Positions 9,911 through 18,787 of a stretch of DNA of 64,000 nucleotides are shown here, piece by piece. The DNA comes from Woeseia sp. (GTDB taxonomy: Bacteria; Pseudomonadota; Gammaproteobacteria; Steroidobacterales; Woeseiaceae). Positions within the stretch are counted from its first letter, which is position 1; each line of letters opens with the position of its first letter. The notes beneath the pieces were generated by a model. That model did not search any database. It worked only from the letters and a program-made list of their open reading frames with translations, and was not told the DNA's origin. The stretch spans positions 1,843,305-1,907,304 of the forward strand of contig JAJFKW010000001.1 in the NCBI GenBank assembly GCA_021773015.1, read 5' to 3'. The translations under genes and the position numbers were made by a program.

Positions 9911-9932
9911 TAAAAATACCGCGGTAATTTTA
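9911..9932. promoter_or_regulatory. Near-perfect 22-bp palindrome (operator candidate)
   Basis: The central TACCGCGGTA (9917-9926) is a perfect 10-bp palindrome. The flanks TAAAA and TTTTA extend the symmetry to 22 bp with only one mismatched pair (9916/9927). It sits in the 283-bp divergent region between the halogenase operon and the TonB receptor. A centre of CG with AT-rich arms resembles LacI-family operators, which often control such receptor loci. No LacI gene is in the window, so the regulator is inferred. Confidence 0.5.
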
Positions 9933-10023
9933 CAACACCGCATTAAAAAGCGCCGCCCCCCGTAGACGCTAGCTAACTGGTCGGGCGGCTGTTGCCACAA
10001 CTCGCATAAGGGGATCAGGCATC

Positions 10024-13000
10024 ATGAAAAAAACGCCATTGGCCAGTGCTATCAGCACGATTTTGGCCGCCGGAGCATTTAGCGCTCCCGTACTTGCGCA
10101 AGATAACGCAGAGTATCTGGAAGAAGACGGAACGATCGAAGAGGTGATTACAACCGGCTCACGCATTCGAAAAGATGCGTTCACCAGTTCATCACCGATG
10201 GATATTATCGACGTTCAGGAAGCTTCCGTTCAGGGTATTGCCAACATTGGGCAATTGCTTCAGTCCAATACGCTGGCCGCTGGTTCTCCGCAGGTCACAT
10301 CGGCTACGTCGTTCCAGTTTGTGCAAAACGGTGGTCTCGGCGCATCAACACTTTCGTTGCGTGGCCTAGGTGCTAACCGTACGCTCGTTCTGCTGAATGG
10401 CCGACGAGCTGGTCCGGCCGGTGTGCAGGGCGGTACGTCTTCTTTCGATTTGAATGTCCTTCCCTTATCGACAATTCAACGAATTGAAATACTGAAAGAT
10501 GGTGCGTCGTCAATTTACGGATCAGATGCAGTCGCAGGTGTGGTGAACATCATCACGCGAAAAGACGATGGTGGCAGCATCGATGCATTTTTCTCTGCGC
10601 CATCGCAAAGCGGCGGCGAACAAAGTCGTATCAATGCGTCTTGGGGTAAGTCATTCGAGCGCGGCAACTTCCGTGTTACGGCAGATTACAGCCGGCAGGA
10701 ACATTTACGACGCGGTGACAGAGACTACTTTGAATGCGGTAACGAATTGTTGTTTGATCGCGTTACCGGTGAACGGGCCGATAACGTTGACGGCAGGACC
10801 GGCGAATTTCACTGTGACGACCTGACTTGGGGGCACGTCTGGATTTACGACTCTGCCGCTGATTCCAACGTACCCAACCCGTTTGCCGGCACCATTCGGT
10901 CGCAGTTCGACTATGACGGGCTATTGGGCGGCTTGATCCCGGGTTATGCGCCTGCAACAAATCCAGGTCAGCTGACCGCGCCAGCCGGGTTTTTCCCGGT
11001 AGGCTACGACAGGCTTTCTGACTCCGTGCAGGACGACGATCACCCATTCCAGCAGGAAGAGTCATTCATACCTAAGACTGAATTGGTAACGGTTTATGCC
11101 GAAGGCGAATTTGAAATAACGGAAAACATAACCGCCTACGGCGAGGTTCTCTTGAATCGTCGTGACACGGAAAGTGACGGCTACAGACAGTACTGGAGTT
11201 ACATCTACAGTGGTGACTTCGACTTCGGCTCACTCGGTAGTGGTGTTCCGGGCGGCGGCAACACGATAAGCGCGGCAGCGGGCTGGTTTGGTGAGCAATG
11301 GTACAGCCCAACAGCGATCATCGATCACAATGACGAAACGGTCGAAGTGGATTATCGGCGCTTTGTGGCCGGCCTTAGAGGCAGCCTTGGAGATAGGTTC
11401 GATTGGGATGTTGCAGTTCAAGTCAGTGAGTCAGACGGCGACTACACCAACGACAGAGTTTTTGACGATTCAATACGCGCTGGCAACTTCTTGCCTGGGT
11501 CATGCGTAGGCGACACGTTCGAACGTAATATCGGCACGCTTGCTAATCCTAATATGGCTACGATCAACTGTGTCGACGTTCCATGGTTGGATCCGTTCCT
11601 GCTTGACGGCAGTAATGTCTCCCCAGAGGTTCGGGACTTCCTGTTCGGCGTAGAAACCGGCAACACGCAGTTCGACCAGATCTCGGTTGACGCATCGATC
11701 AGCGGAGACTTGTTTGAGATGCCTGCAGGTACCTTCCAATTCGCGGCCGGTATTCATTACCGTGAAGACGACCTGATTGATACTCCAGGGTTTATTACGC
11801 AAAACTCCAACGGATTCTCGGATCAATCGGCGGGGGTCACAACCGGCCCAACGGTTGAAACGGAAGCCGTATTCGCGGAGGTCAACGTACCGTTGTTGGT
11901 TGACAGACCCGGATTCCGGAACCTGACATTGAATGCCTCCGCAAGGTACACCGACGTTAATGCGGGTCCTGTAGCGATTGGCGACGACACAACCTGGAAG
12001 GTCGGTCTAAACTGGCAGATGACCGACTCAATGCGTCTGCGCGCCAACCGGGGTACATCGTTTCGCACGCCGGCACCGTTCGAACTGTATTTGGCGGATC
12101 AATCTGGCAGCATTTCAACCAGAATCGATCCTTGTATTCGTTACGAAGCGGAAGCTGCACTCGGTAACATTTCGGAAATCACCCGCGCCAACTGCGCTGC
12201 CGATCCACGCAACTTGCCAGTTGACTATCCTGGCGGCTCCATCACGCCGTCTGTGATCACAGGTGGCGGTATCGGAGTTCTTTCGCCGGAAACGTCGGAT
12301 TCTCTGACGTTGGGAGTTATCTGGCAGCCGCAATTCGCGAATCTGAGTTTCTCGATAGACTTCTTCGACATCGAAGTATTTGACGAAGTCGCCCAGCTTG
12401 GTGGTGCACAGATTGTGACTGAATGCTACGCGTCCGAATTCGGTTTTGCTTTCAGTAACAGCGAACCGCTTTGTCAATTGTTTGATCGATCCTCGATCAA
12501 CAATGGTCTCGACAATATTATGGACAGCTTCATCAATATTGCCGAACAGCGGAATACAGGTTTCGACTTCGCGCTGCGTTACATCACCGATACCGCTTGG
12601 GGCAACTTTACGCTGGATCTAAATGCGACACTGCAGACCAAAGACCAGCGTGCGCTATTCGAAGACACGCTTGAAGATCTGAACGGCATCGTTGGCGATC
12701 CAAAGTGGGTCGGCGAATCGAACATCACACTGGTACGCGATAAATGGTCGTTCTTCTGGGGCATGGATTGGGTAGGTTCGTCATCCAGTGCCGAAGAATT
12801 CCGTGATATCAATGGACGTGATTTCATCAGTGTACGAGGTGTAGGGTTTGATGGCGTGTTATCGACTAAATCGACTTTCTACCATTCGCTGTCGGCTCAA
12901 TACAGCTTCGAAGGTGGATTTACGCTGTTAGCCGGTGTAGCCAATGCCTTGGATCAGGCACCACCACAGCTTACATTGCCAAATACGCAAGACCTGTGGA

Positions 13001-13089
13001 CCCTTGCAGGAAACTCTGTTCTCGAGTCGCAGTATGACCCGTACGGCAGACGATTCTTCCTGAATGCGACCTACAATTTCGGCCAATAG
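10024..13089 (+). CDS. TonB-dependent outer membrane receptor
   Basis: A 1021-residue outer-membrane transporter that imports a ligand using TonB energy. The signal peptide spans MKKTPLASAIS to about residue 27 (PVLAQ). A TonB-box-like stretch (EEVITTGSRI) follows, then the plug domain (about 55-180) with the typical LRGLGANRTLVLLNGRR and IERIEILKDGAS-like segments (IQRIEILKDGASSIYGSD), and then a long beta-barrel ending in aromatic-rich YGRRFFLNATYNFGQ with a polar last residue. Length and the many extracellular-loop insertions match the large receptors of the Caulobacter/Xanthomonas oligosaccharide or peptide type rather than siderophore receptors. It is divergent from the three halogenases and ends in a strong terminator. 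The ligand is unknown; the neighbours suggest a tryptophan-containing or aromatic compound. Confidence 0.93.
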   Translation: MKKTPLASAISTILAAGAFSAPVLAQDNAEYLEEDGTIEEVITTGSRIRKDAFTSSSPMDIIDVQEASVQGIANIGQLLQSNTLAAGSPQVTSATSFQFVQNGGLGASTLSLRGLGANRTLVLLNGRRAGPAGVQGGTSSFDLNVLPLSTIQRIEILKDGASSIYGSDAVAGVVNIITRKDDGGSIDAFFSAPSQSGGEQSRINASWGKSFERGNFRVTADYSRQEHLRRGDRDYFECGNELLFDRVTGERADNVDGRTGEFHCDDLTWGHVWIYDSAADSNVPNPFAGTIRSQFDYDGLLGGLIPGYAPATNPGQLTAPAGFFPVGYDRLSDSVQDDDHPFQQEESFIPKTELVTVYAEGEFEITENITAYGEVLLNRRDTESDGYRQYWSYIYSGDFDFGSLGSGVPGGGNTISAAAGWFGEQWYSPTAIIDHNDETVEVDYRRFVAGLRGSLGDRFDWDVAVQVSESDGDYTNDRVFDDSIRAGNFLPGSCVGDTFERNIGTLANPNMATINCVDVPWLDPFLLDGSNVSPEVRDFLFGVETGNTQFDQISVDASISGDLFEMPAGTFQFAAGIHYREDDLIDTPGFITQNSNGFSDQSAGVTTGPTVETEAVFAEVNVPLLVDRPGFRNLTLNASARYTDVNAGPVAIGDDTTWKVGLNWQMTDSMRLRANRGTSFRTPAPFELYLADQSGSISTRIDPCIRYEAEAALGNISEITRANCAADPRNLPVDYPGGSITPSVITGGGIGVLSPETSDSLTLGVIWQPQFANLSFSIDFFDIEVFDEVAQLGGAQIVTECYASEFGFAFSNSEPLCQLFDRSSINNGLDNIMDSFINIAEQRNTGFDFALRYITDTAWGNFTLDLNATLQTKDQRALFEDTLEDLNGIVGDPKWVGESNITLVRDKWSFFWGMDWVGSSSSAEEFRDINGRDFISVRGVGFDGVLSTKSTFYHSLSAQYSFEGGFTLLAGVANALDQAPPQLTLPNTQDLWTLAGNSVLESQYDPYGRRFFLNATYNFGQ

Positions 13090-13110
13090 TCGAAAAACAC
13101 ATGTAAGATT

Positions 13111-13142
13111 AAATATGCCGGCGTAAGCCGGCATATTTTTTT
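13111..13142 (+). terminator. Rho-independent terminator after the TonB receptor
   Basis: A perfect 12-bp stem pairs 13111-13122 with 13127-13138 around a GTAA loop (core ATGCCGGC/GCCGGCAT) and is followed by Ts. It cleanly separates the receptor from the sulfotransferase at 13170. Confidence 0.92.
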
Positions 13143-13169
13143 GTGATACAAACGTAGGAATTGATCGCT

Positions 13170-13961
13170 ATGCCACGAATCGTCGGCAAACCGGACTCAC
13201 TTAACGAGCTGAACGCAAACTACACGCAACGGCCTTTGACGGAACCGGTCTTTCTAAACAGTGTTCCAAAATGCGGAACGCACCTTATTCGCAATATCAT
13301 GCGAATGTTCGTAGCCGTGCCGCAGCAATATCACCAGGCATTTATTCAGTTCCCCATACTGCGTCAACATCAAGCTGCTTTTTCCCCGGCGATGCCACAC
13401 TTGAGTTGGGGGCATCTGTTGTTTTCGGATGACTCCGCAATTGCGTTAAAACATGCGCACCATATTCTTTTGGTTCGCGATCCGTATAGCTGGGTGCTGG
13501 CGCGGGCGAGGTTTTTCATGTCCGACACGTTTCAAGGCGCACTTGAACACTTAAAAGGTGGCAACGTGACCGCCGATGAAGTAATCAGCATGATGATTTT
13601 TGGAATCCATCAAAAAGCACCATCGCTGTCCGAGATATTCACACATAACGCCGTCTCATGGCTCGGAACGAAGGTACATTTAGTGCGCATGGAAGACCTG
13701 CTCAGACACGTAAAAAACTCGGAGTCGACTGAGTCGGAGGCTTTCTTCGCGCAACTCCTCGAGAACTGCGGTATGGGCACCCTGCCCGACGATTGGCAAG
13801 AACGCGTGCGCGTAGGCTCAGATCGTGAACAGAGTGGCACCGCAAGAGAAAACCTCGCTGGTGGCGGCTCGATTGTCATTCCTGACGAGTTAAGCAATAC
13901 GCAAAAAGCGATGGTGAATTACGCTGTGCCTGGCTTGCGGGCAGTTTTAGGCTACGAGTGA
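13170..13961 (+). CDS. Sulfotransferase family protein
   Basis: A 263-residue protein resembling cytosolic-type sulfotransferases. NSVPKCGTHLIRNIM near residue 30 is the 5'-phosphosulfate loop (PKxGTxxL), and LLVRDPYSWVLARARF near residue 100 matches the 3'-phosphate-binding RDP motif. It probably transfers sulfate from PAPS to a small molecule, glycan or lipid. A TTG at 13161 is in frame, but TAGGAA ends immediately before it and is well spaced for the ATG at 13170, so the latter is chosen. It has no close sequence relation, by eye, to the sulfotransferase domain of the fusion protein at 2867. It lies beyond the receptor terminator and so needs its own promoter or read-through. Confidence 0.75.
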   Translation: MPRIVGKPDSLNELNANYTQRPLTEPVFLNSVPKCGTHLIRNIMRMFVAVPQQYHQAFIQFPILRQHQAAFSPAMPHLSWGHLLFSDDSAIALKHAHHILLVRDPYSWVLARARFFMSDTFQGALEHLKGGNVTADEVISMMIFGIHQKAPSLSEIFTHNAVSWLGTKVHLVRMEDLLRHVKNSESTESEAFFAQLLENCGMGTLPDDWQERVRVGSDREQSGTARENLAGGGSIVIPDELSNTQKAMVNYAVPGLRAVLGYE

Positions 13962-14081
13962 GATCTGTAGGACCACCGTCGTTGTAGCGGCATCTTGCAG
14001 AAACCAGGTCGCAGTAATTGCGGACAAGCGTTTATTACACTGTAACTCCGCCGGGTCATCGACACTTTACGTTTACGACGT

Positions 14082-14798
14082 CTACCAACGAAACTTATAC
14101 TCCACGCCTACCGCGAAATTCTTTTCGTCGCCGAACCTGAAGTCGTTACTTCGATACTCGGCGACAGCATATAAACGATCAAGCACTCGCCAGCCGAGCT
14201 GTATTTCTGTCGTTACCGGGTTATTCGGAAACTGGCTTGGCAGATTGAGATCGAATGTCTGATCTAGAAAACCACTCAAATACAGCCGCCTGGATATCGC
14301 TGGAAACGTCATGCGGAAGAAATGTTCCATTTGCCAAGCGTCGTCATCGCCTGCGGAAAATCGTTTTAAGTGGAACGTGACCCGATATAGCAAATTAATT
14401 TTGTCAAAGAATTCATCAACGCCACGAGTATCGCTGACCCGCCAACCCAATCCGATCTGTAGCAAGTCATTTCCGCTGCCATCTGCAAAAATAGCTTGTG
14501 CATTGAGGTCAACCGGCCAGCTCTCCGAGACAGACCAACGCAGATTCTGCTCCGAGCGCGTGAATGACGCAGCATTGCTATGTGTGATGCCGCGAAAATT
14601 AGCGAAGCTAAAATAGGACAATCGCCCTGGCAATGGCGCGTTTATGACAAGTGTCATATCCGTATCCGAAGACACCTGATCGAGTAGCGGATAAACATTT
14701 AGATCGACGGCGATCGGTGGTTTGGCGTGCTCTTCAGCAGCGCTCACGGCTTGAGCAAAGCCGACGAGTACACAACACGAAAGCCAAATCTTGCTCAC
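14082..14798 (-). CDS. Exported protein, probable outer-membrane beta-barrel, function unknown
   Basis: 238 residues with a clear signal peptide (SKIWLSCCVLVGFAQAVSA, cleaved near residue 20). The mature part is rich in alternating hydrophobic/polar strands with aromatic ends and closes with VGVEYKFRW, a C-terminal aromatic pattern typical of outer-membrane barrels. No family is recognised. The GTG start (14798) overlaps the stop of the upstream gene by 4 bases (GTGA), so the two are translationally coupled and probably work together. They form the tail of the P450/acyl-AMP ligase operon, which hints at a role in placing or sensing a lipid product in the outer membrane; this is inference only. 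Confidence 0.6.
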   Translation of the reverse strand: MSKIWLSCCVLVGFAQAVSAAEEHAKPPIAVDLNVYPLLDQVSSDTDMTLVINAPLPGRLSYFSFANFRGITHSNAASFTRSEQNLRWSVSESWPVDLNAQAIFADGSGNDLLQIGLGWRVSDTRGVDEFFDKINLLYRVTFHLKRFSAGDDDAWQMEHFFRMTFPAISRRLYLSGFLDQTFDLNLPSQFPNNPVTTEIQLGWRVLDRLYAVAEYRSNDFRFGDEKNFAVGVEYKFRW

Positions 14799-15427
14799 GG
14801 CCTAGACCGTTCGCTTTTCGTCGCATCGAAGCTTTCCTGTAGGGATATACGTCTCTCTAACAACGCCTTAAGCTTCGGGTTTGCATTGGCGATTGCTGCC
14901 ATATTCTCTCGAAATCCTTTGCTACTTCTGCGCACGTCGAATGCCGAATACGTCGCTCCAGAGCCATCAATGATGCCCTCAGTATCTTGTGCCTCAGCAA
15001 CGAGCGTATAACGAACTTTGCAGACTCTGCGCTTTATCTGGCTGCCTATTCTCGCCACCATTTTGCAAATCACGTCATACTGATCGTCGCCGTTAAGATC
15101 GTTGTACATCGCGTAAATCTCGTTTTCCACCGTAACGATTTGCCTACGCAACACGTGACGCGTCGCCATCCCCGTTACTGTAATTTCATCGACCGTATTA
15201 GAGCTCTCAACTCTTGCTGCAACTGGTTCGAGCCCTTCGATCGCAGTACTCACAGAGCCTGCTGTCGTGTCGGACGCTTCATGATTGTCGCTCGACACAT
15301 CTATTTGGGCGTGTGAGACAGCTACACAAAAAACACACAAATAGAGGGTGGCAATACGTACCGTACAGATCCTCAGCCCGATACGAACCGAATTATTTTC
15401 GACTTGCGAGAAAAGCGGCCAGTTCAC
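14795..15427 (-). CDS. Exported protein of unknown function
   Basis: A hypothetical protein of about 210 residues with a secretion-signal-like segment (RIATLYLCVFCVAVSHAQ) followed by a Ser/Thr/Asp-rich linker and a C-terminal region with NEIYAMYNDLNGDDQYDVIC and a later KxxLERRIS helix. DLNGDDQYD resembles a calcium-binding DxNxDxxxD loop. The start is uncertain: the only in-frame ATG (15484) would overlap the upstream ligase gene by 92 bp, while the GTG at 15427 overlaps by 35 bp and is chosen here. It is coupled to the beta-barrel gene through GTGA. No family is recognised. Confidence 0.5.
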   Translation of the reverse strand: MNWPLFSQVENNSVRIGLRICTVRIATLYLCVFCVAVSHAQIDVSSDNHEASDTTAGSVSTAIEGLEPVAARVESSNTVDEITVTGMATRHVLRRQIVTVENEIYAMYNDLNGDDQYDVICKMVARIGSQIKRRVCKVRYTLVAEAQDTEGIIDGSGATYSAFDVRRSSKGFRENMAAIANANPKLKALLERRISLQESFDATKSERSRP

Positions 15428-17339
15428 GAATAGTAGGATGATCGAATAGATCGTTGATGTCGACGGCGGCCGGGTATTTTTCATCGACCGCGAGCATAAT
15501 TTCGGTCAACGTTAATGAACTCAGGCCAACTTCGAACAGATTGTCGTCCGGCCCAACGACACGCTCCTTCGAAAACTCAGCGCAAATTCCGACCAGTTCC
15601 GCGATGAGCGGATCTTCATTTGGATCCAGCGCAGGTACGGAGTCTACTACCGTCAAACCAGTACTTAGCAACCCATCGAACTCGCCATCAAGATATTCGT
15701 TAATCAATATGGCACGTTGCACCTTGCCGCTCGTGGTCTTGGGAATTCGCTTGACAGGAATCACGTGATCGACCTCAAGCCCTGCTTGTTTGCCAACAAT
15801 GTCGCGGATATCCCGCGCGATCGATTGCAGCAACTCCGGCTCTTTGCGATGCAGGACGAAGACCAATAGCTCCTCCACTCGTCGCCCCGGTCGTTTACCG
15901 CCGCCGACCACGACTTTGCCCAACTCAAAGCCTTCAAGCTGACCTATGATTTCCTCTATGTCGTGTGGATAGTAGTTTTGCCCGTTGACAATAATGATGT
16001 CTTTGGCCCGCCCGGTGATCACCAACTCGCCTTCGGTTATCGTTCCACAATCCCCCGTCCGCAGCCAGCCATCCGCGGTCATGACGGATGCTGTTGTTTC
16101 CGCATCGCGATAGATGCCGTCCGTGATGTTCTCGCCGTGCAACTGGATATTACCTACACATCCGTCGGCTAGCGGTTGGTCACTATCGTCGGTAATTCGA
16201 TACTCGCATCCTGCAATCGCTTTACCCAGTTTCATGAACTTCACTGCGTCGTCGTCGGCGGGCTGCGCTGCCTCAAATGGCATGCCAATACGTAAGCTAT
16301 GTCGCCGTACAGTGATATACGAAAACGCTTTTCCAAGCTCTGGAAACGTTACCGCTAACGTCGCTTCGGCCAAACCGTAAACCGGAAACATGGCGTGTCT
16401 TTTTAGCCCAAACGGCGCCAACGCCGCCAGAAATTCGTTGCACAAGTCGATAGAAATCGGCTCCGCGCCATTCAACAACAATCGCACACATGACAGATCC
16501 ATATTGTCGGGTGGTTTGCGCTCAAACATTTTCAGGTAGTGCTTGTAGCCAAAATTTGGCGAGCACAAGATTGTCGCACGGTGTTCGCTTGCCTTTGACA
16601 GCCACAGAAGCGGTCGACGCACGAACACACTGGTATCCATGATGGCATGATCGATTCCAGCCGCTAACATCGTGATGTGATAGCCGATAAGGCCCATATC
16701 ATGGGTCAGCGGCATCCAACTTAGCGCAACATCGGACGATTCGAACTTCAAGCCGGCGACCTGACCTGCGAGCGTTGACGTCATGTTGCCGTGCGTCAAA
16801 CAGACGCCCTTCGGGTCACTGGTTGATCCGGATGAATACTGAACGAAAGCCAATTCCTCAAGACTCGGCGAATAAACGCGACCCGTCGTGTCTGAAATAA
16901 CGTCGACGTCCGTCAGGCAACGATTATCCAAGAGTTCCACGCCACCCGACAGATTATGATCAGCAGCAAACTCTCGGAAACGCTGCAACAAGTCTTCGTC
17001 AGTGAATATTGTTGGGTTTTTTAATTGCCCTGCAATGCGAAACAACTTTGCACGATGTTCATCGCTAATACCCACGGCAACCGGCACAGGCACGATTCCA
17101 CCCAATACCGCACCCCAGAACGCGATAAGAAAATCTTCGTTCGATTTGGATACGACGATCAACTCATCGCCTGGCAATACACCTCGGTCTTGCAACACGC
17201 CCAAGAAACTCTCGGCACGCATCCAGAGTTCATTGAAACCGATCGCTAGCTCATCGTTCTCGCCATTGATAATTCTAACGCTACGCGGCGTATCGCGCTG
17301 GCTAAAAAGTACGTCAATGAGGGATGCATATCTATTCAT
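15393..17339 (-). CDS. Fatty acyl-AMP ligase with C-terminal acyl carrier protein domain
   Basis: 648 residues. The adenylation domain (about 1-560) shows the AMP-binding signature FVQYSSGSTSDPKGVCLTHG, the Y-G-L-A-E block (PVYGLAEAT), the WLRTGDCG motif and the late Lys in PKTTSGKVQR. The ligase-type insertion and overall layout fit fatty acyl-AMP ligases rather than acyl-CoA synthetases. The last 75 residues are an acyl carrier domain with phosphopantetheine attachment at Ser608 in VGLSSLTL. The enzyme would activate a fatty acid as acyl-AMP and load it onto its own carrier. It is 8 bp downstream of the P450 gene and in one operon, so the P450 may oxidise the carrier-bound acyl chain, a pairing known from lipopeptide and polyketide pathways. 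Confidence 0.88.
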   Translation of the reverse strand: MNRYASLIDVLFSQRDTPRSVRIINGENDELAIGFNELWMRAESFLGVLQDRGVLPGDELIVVSKSNEDFLIAFWGAVLGGIVPVPVAVGISDEHRAKLFRIAGQLKNPTIFTDEDLLQRFREFAADHNLSGGVELLDNRCLTDVDVISDTTGRVYSPSLEELAFVQYSSGSTSDPKGVCLTHGNMTSTLAGQVAGLKFESSDVALSWMPLTHDMGLIGYHITMLAAGIDHAIMDTSVFVRRPLLWLSKASEHRATILCSPNFGYKHYLKMFERKPPDNMDLSCVRLLLNGAEPISIDLCNEFLAALAPFGLKRHAMFPVYGLAEATLAVTFPELGKAFSYITVRRHSLRIGMPFEAAQPADDDAVKFMKLGKAIAGCEYRITDDSDQPLADGCVGNIQLHGENITDGIYRDAETTASVMTADGWLRTGDCGTITEGELVITGRAKDIIIVNGQNYYPHDIEEIIGQLEGFELGKVVVGGGKRPGRRVEELLVFVLHRKEPELLQSIARDIRDIVGKQAGLEVDHVIPVKRIPKTTSGKVQRAILINEYLDGEFDGLLSTGLTVVDSVPALDPNEDPLIAELVGICAEFSKERVVGPDDNLFEVGLSSLTLTEIMLAVDEKYPAAVDINDLFDHPTIRELAAFLASRK

Positions 17340-17347
17340 TCAAAAAT

Positions 17348-18658
17348 TCACCGCAGTTCAGGCCGCAAGATTATGTCGCTGTCAGAGCGTAGATTAATAC
17401 CCAGGTCGAGTCCCGGAAATTTTCCCGCCTCATCAATCATACGAAAGCGCTGAATCAGCATGCCAAGATGAATCTTCATTTCCAAAAACGAGAAGTACTC
17501 CCCGAGGCAACGGCGTGGGCCGAGCGAGAACGGGTAGTATGGCCGGTCGCCTTTTTTGTAAGGGCTGTCGGCACCAAACCTGTCTGGATCGAATTGCTCA
17601 GGATCGGACCAATATTTGTCGGTACGATGCAATATATACGGTGAGAAAAAGATATCAGCATCGGCTGGAATATCGAAATTTGTCAGTGAATCTTCCTGTA
17701 GGGACTTACGAGAGTAAATCCAAACAGGCGGGTAAAGTCGCAAGGTTTCTTCTAGCATTTGCTGCGAATAGTTCATCGCAGCAACTGATTCAAAGCTAAT
17801 GTTATTCGTGCTGGATAAGATTTCCTGTGCTTCCTCAAGCAGTTTGCCCTCTACGGCCGAGTGGTTGGCGATCAGGTACCACGCCCAGTTCAACGTGCCC
17901 GCAGAGGTTTCGTAGCCCGCGACAATCAATGTTATTAGTTCGTCGATCAATTCCCGATCGCTGAAATGATTGCCAGACTTGTCGGTCGCGGAAATGTACA
18001 TGGATAGGAAGTCGTACTGCTCCGGCGCGGCCGACGATTTTCGATTGTTGATGATCTCGCGTAAGAACTCTCGAAGATTTCTAACCTTGACAACAACGCT
18101 CAAATCTCGCGCAGACTCCTGACTCAAAAACGCAAAAGGGTTTTCGCCGTCAATATCGATATGCGTATCGTAGTCTTCTCCAAAAATCGAACGCAGTATC
18201 AACTCAAGAGCGAATTCGCTCATTTCTCGCGTGATGGTGAGCGTCTGCCCGGCCTCTGCAACGGATGCCCAGTGCGCCGCTCGCGATTCGCAGCACACAA
18301 CCATTGTCTCAATCAACTTATGTACGTTCTGCCGGGAGAATGCTGGCTGAATCATTGTTCGCGCGCGCCGCCAAACATCGCCATCACTCACAATCAGGCC
18401 ATTTCCGAGCAGCATTTCAACTCGCTTGAAGCCACGCCCCTTGCCGTATTTACTGTGGCGCCTTACCAGAATGCGTCGCACCTCATCAGCGTCGTTGACG
18501 AAAATCGTCTGCCGGCCATTCGGCGCGGTCACGAAAATCATGTTGCCGTAGGTCTTCTGCAACGACTGCAAACGTACGAGGGTCTCCCGATCGACATTGA
18601 TCGCGGTCGGCTCTTCCGGACCAGGCGGAAGTCTCATTGAGGTGTTGGTTTGAATCAT
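17348..18658 (-). CDS. Cytochrome P450
   Basis: 436 residues with all core P450 marks: the I-helix oxygen-binding VAGYETSAGT, the ExxR pair in EETLRL, the meander PxxFDPDRF, and the heme-ligand loop FSLGPRRCLGEYFSF with Cys384. It is a class typical of soluble bacterial P450s of the CYP102/CYP4-like heme-loop type (FxxGPRxC). Electron partners are not encoded nearby. It is the first gene of an operon with the acyl-AMP ligase-ACP. An imperfect inverted repeat CGCATT-ATCG-AATGCG (18686-18701) lies upstream in the divergent region with the acyltransferase gene and could be an operator. The substrate is probably a fatty acyl chain, by context only. Confidence 0.9.
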   Translation of the reverse strand: MIQTNTSMRLPPGPEEPTAINVDRETLVRLQSLQKTYGNMIFVTAPNGRQTIFVNDADEVRRILVRRHSKYGKGRGFKRVEMLLGNGLIVSDGDVWRRARTMIQPAFSRQNVHKLIETMVVCCESRAAHWASVAEAGQTLTITREMSEFALELILRSIFGEDYDTHIDIDGENPFAFLSQESARDLSVVVKVRNLREFLREIINNRKSSAAPEQYDFLSMYISATDKSGNHFSDRELIDELITLIVAGYETSAGTLNWAWYLIANHSAVEGKLLEEAQEILSSTNNISFESVAAMNYSQQMLEETLRLYPPVWIYSRKSLQEDSLTNFDIPADADIFFSPYILHRTDKYWSDPEQFDPDRFGADSPYKKGDRPYYPFSLGPRRCLGEYFSFLEMKIHLGMLIQRFRMIDEAGKFPGLDLGINLRSDSDIILRPELR

Positions 18659-18787
18659 GATACGAATGCGTTGTGGCTAGCCCGCCGCATTATCGAATGC
18701 GCGGATTTATTGTGATGCAATATTACATTGACCGGCGACGCACTGATACTGCAAACTCGCCTCGCTATTTGAGAGACTGACGATTTC

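Noticed and set aside
9880-9913. Sigma-70 promoter for the TonB receptor starting at TTGACA (9880)
   Set aside because: No acceptable -10 hexamer lies 15-19 bases downstream, so only the -35-like half is visible.
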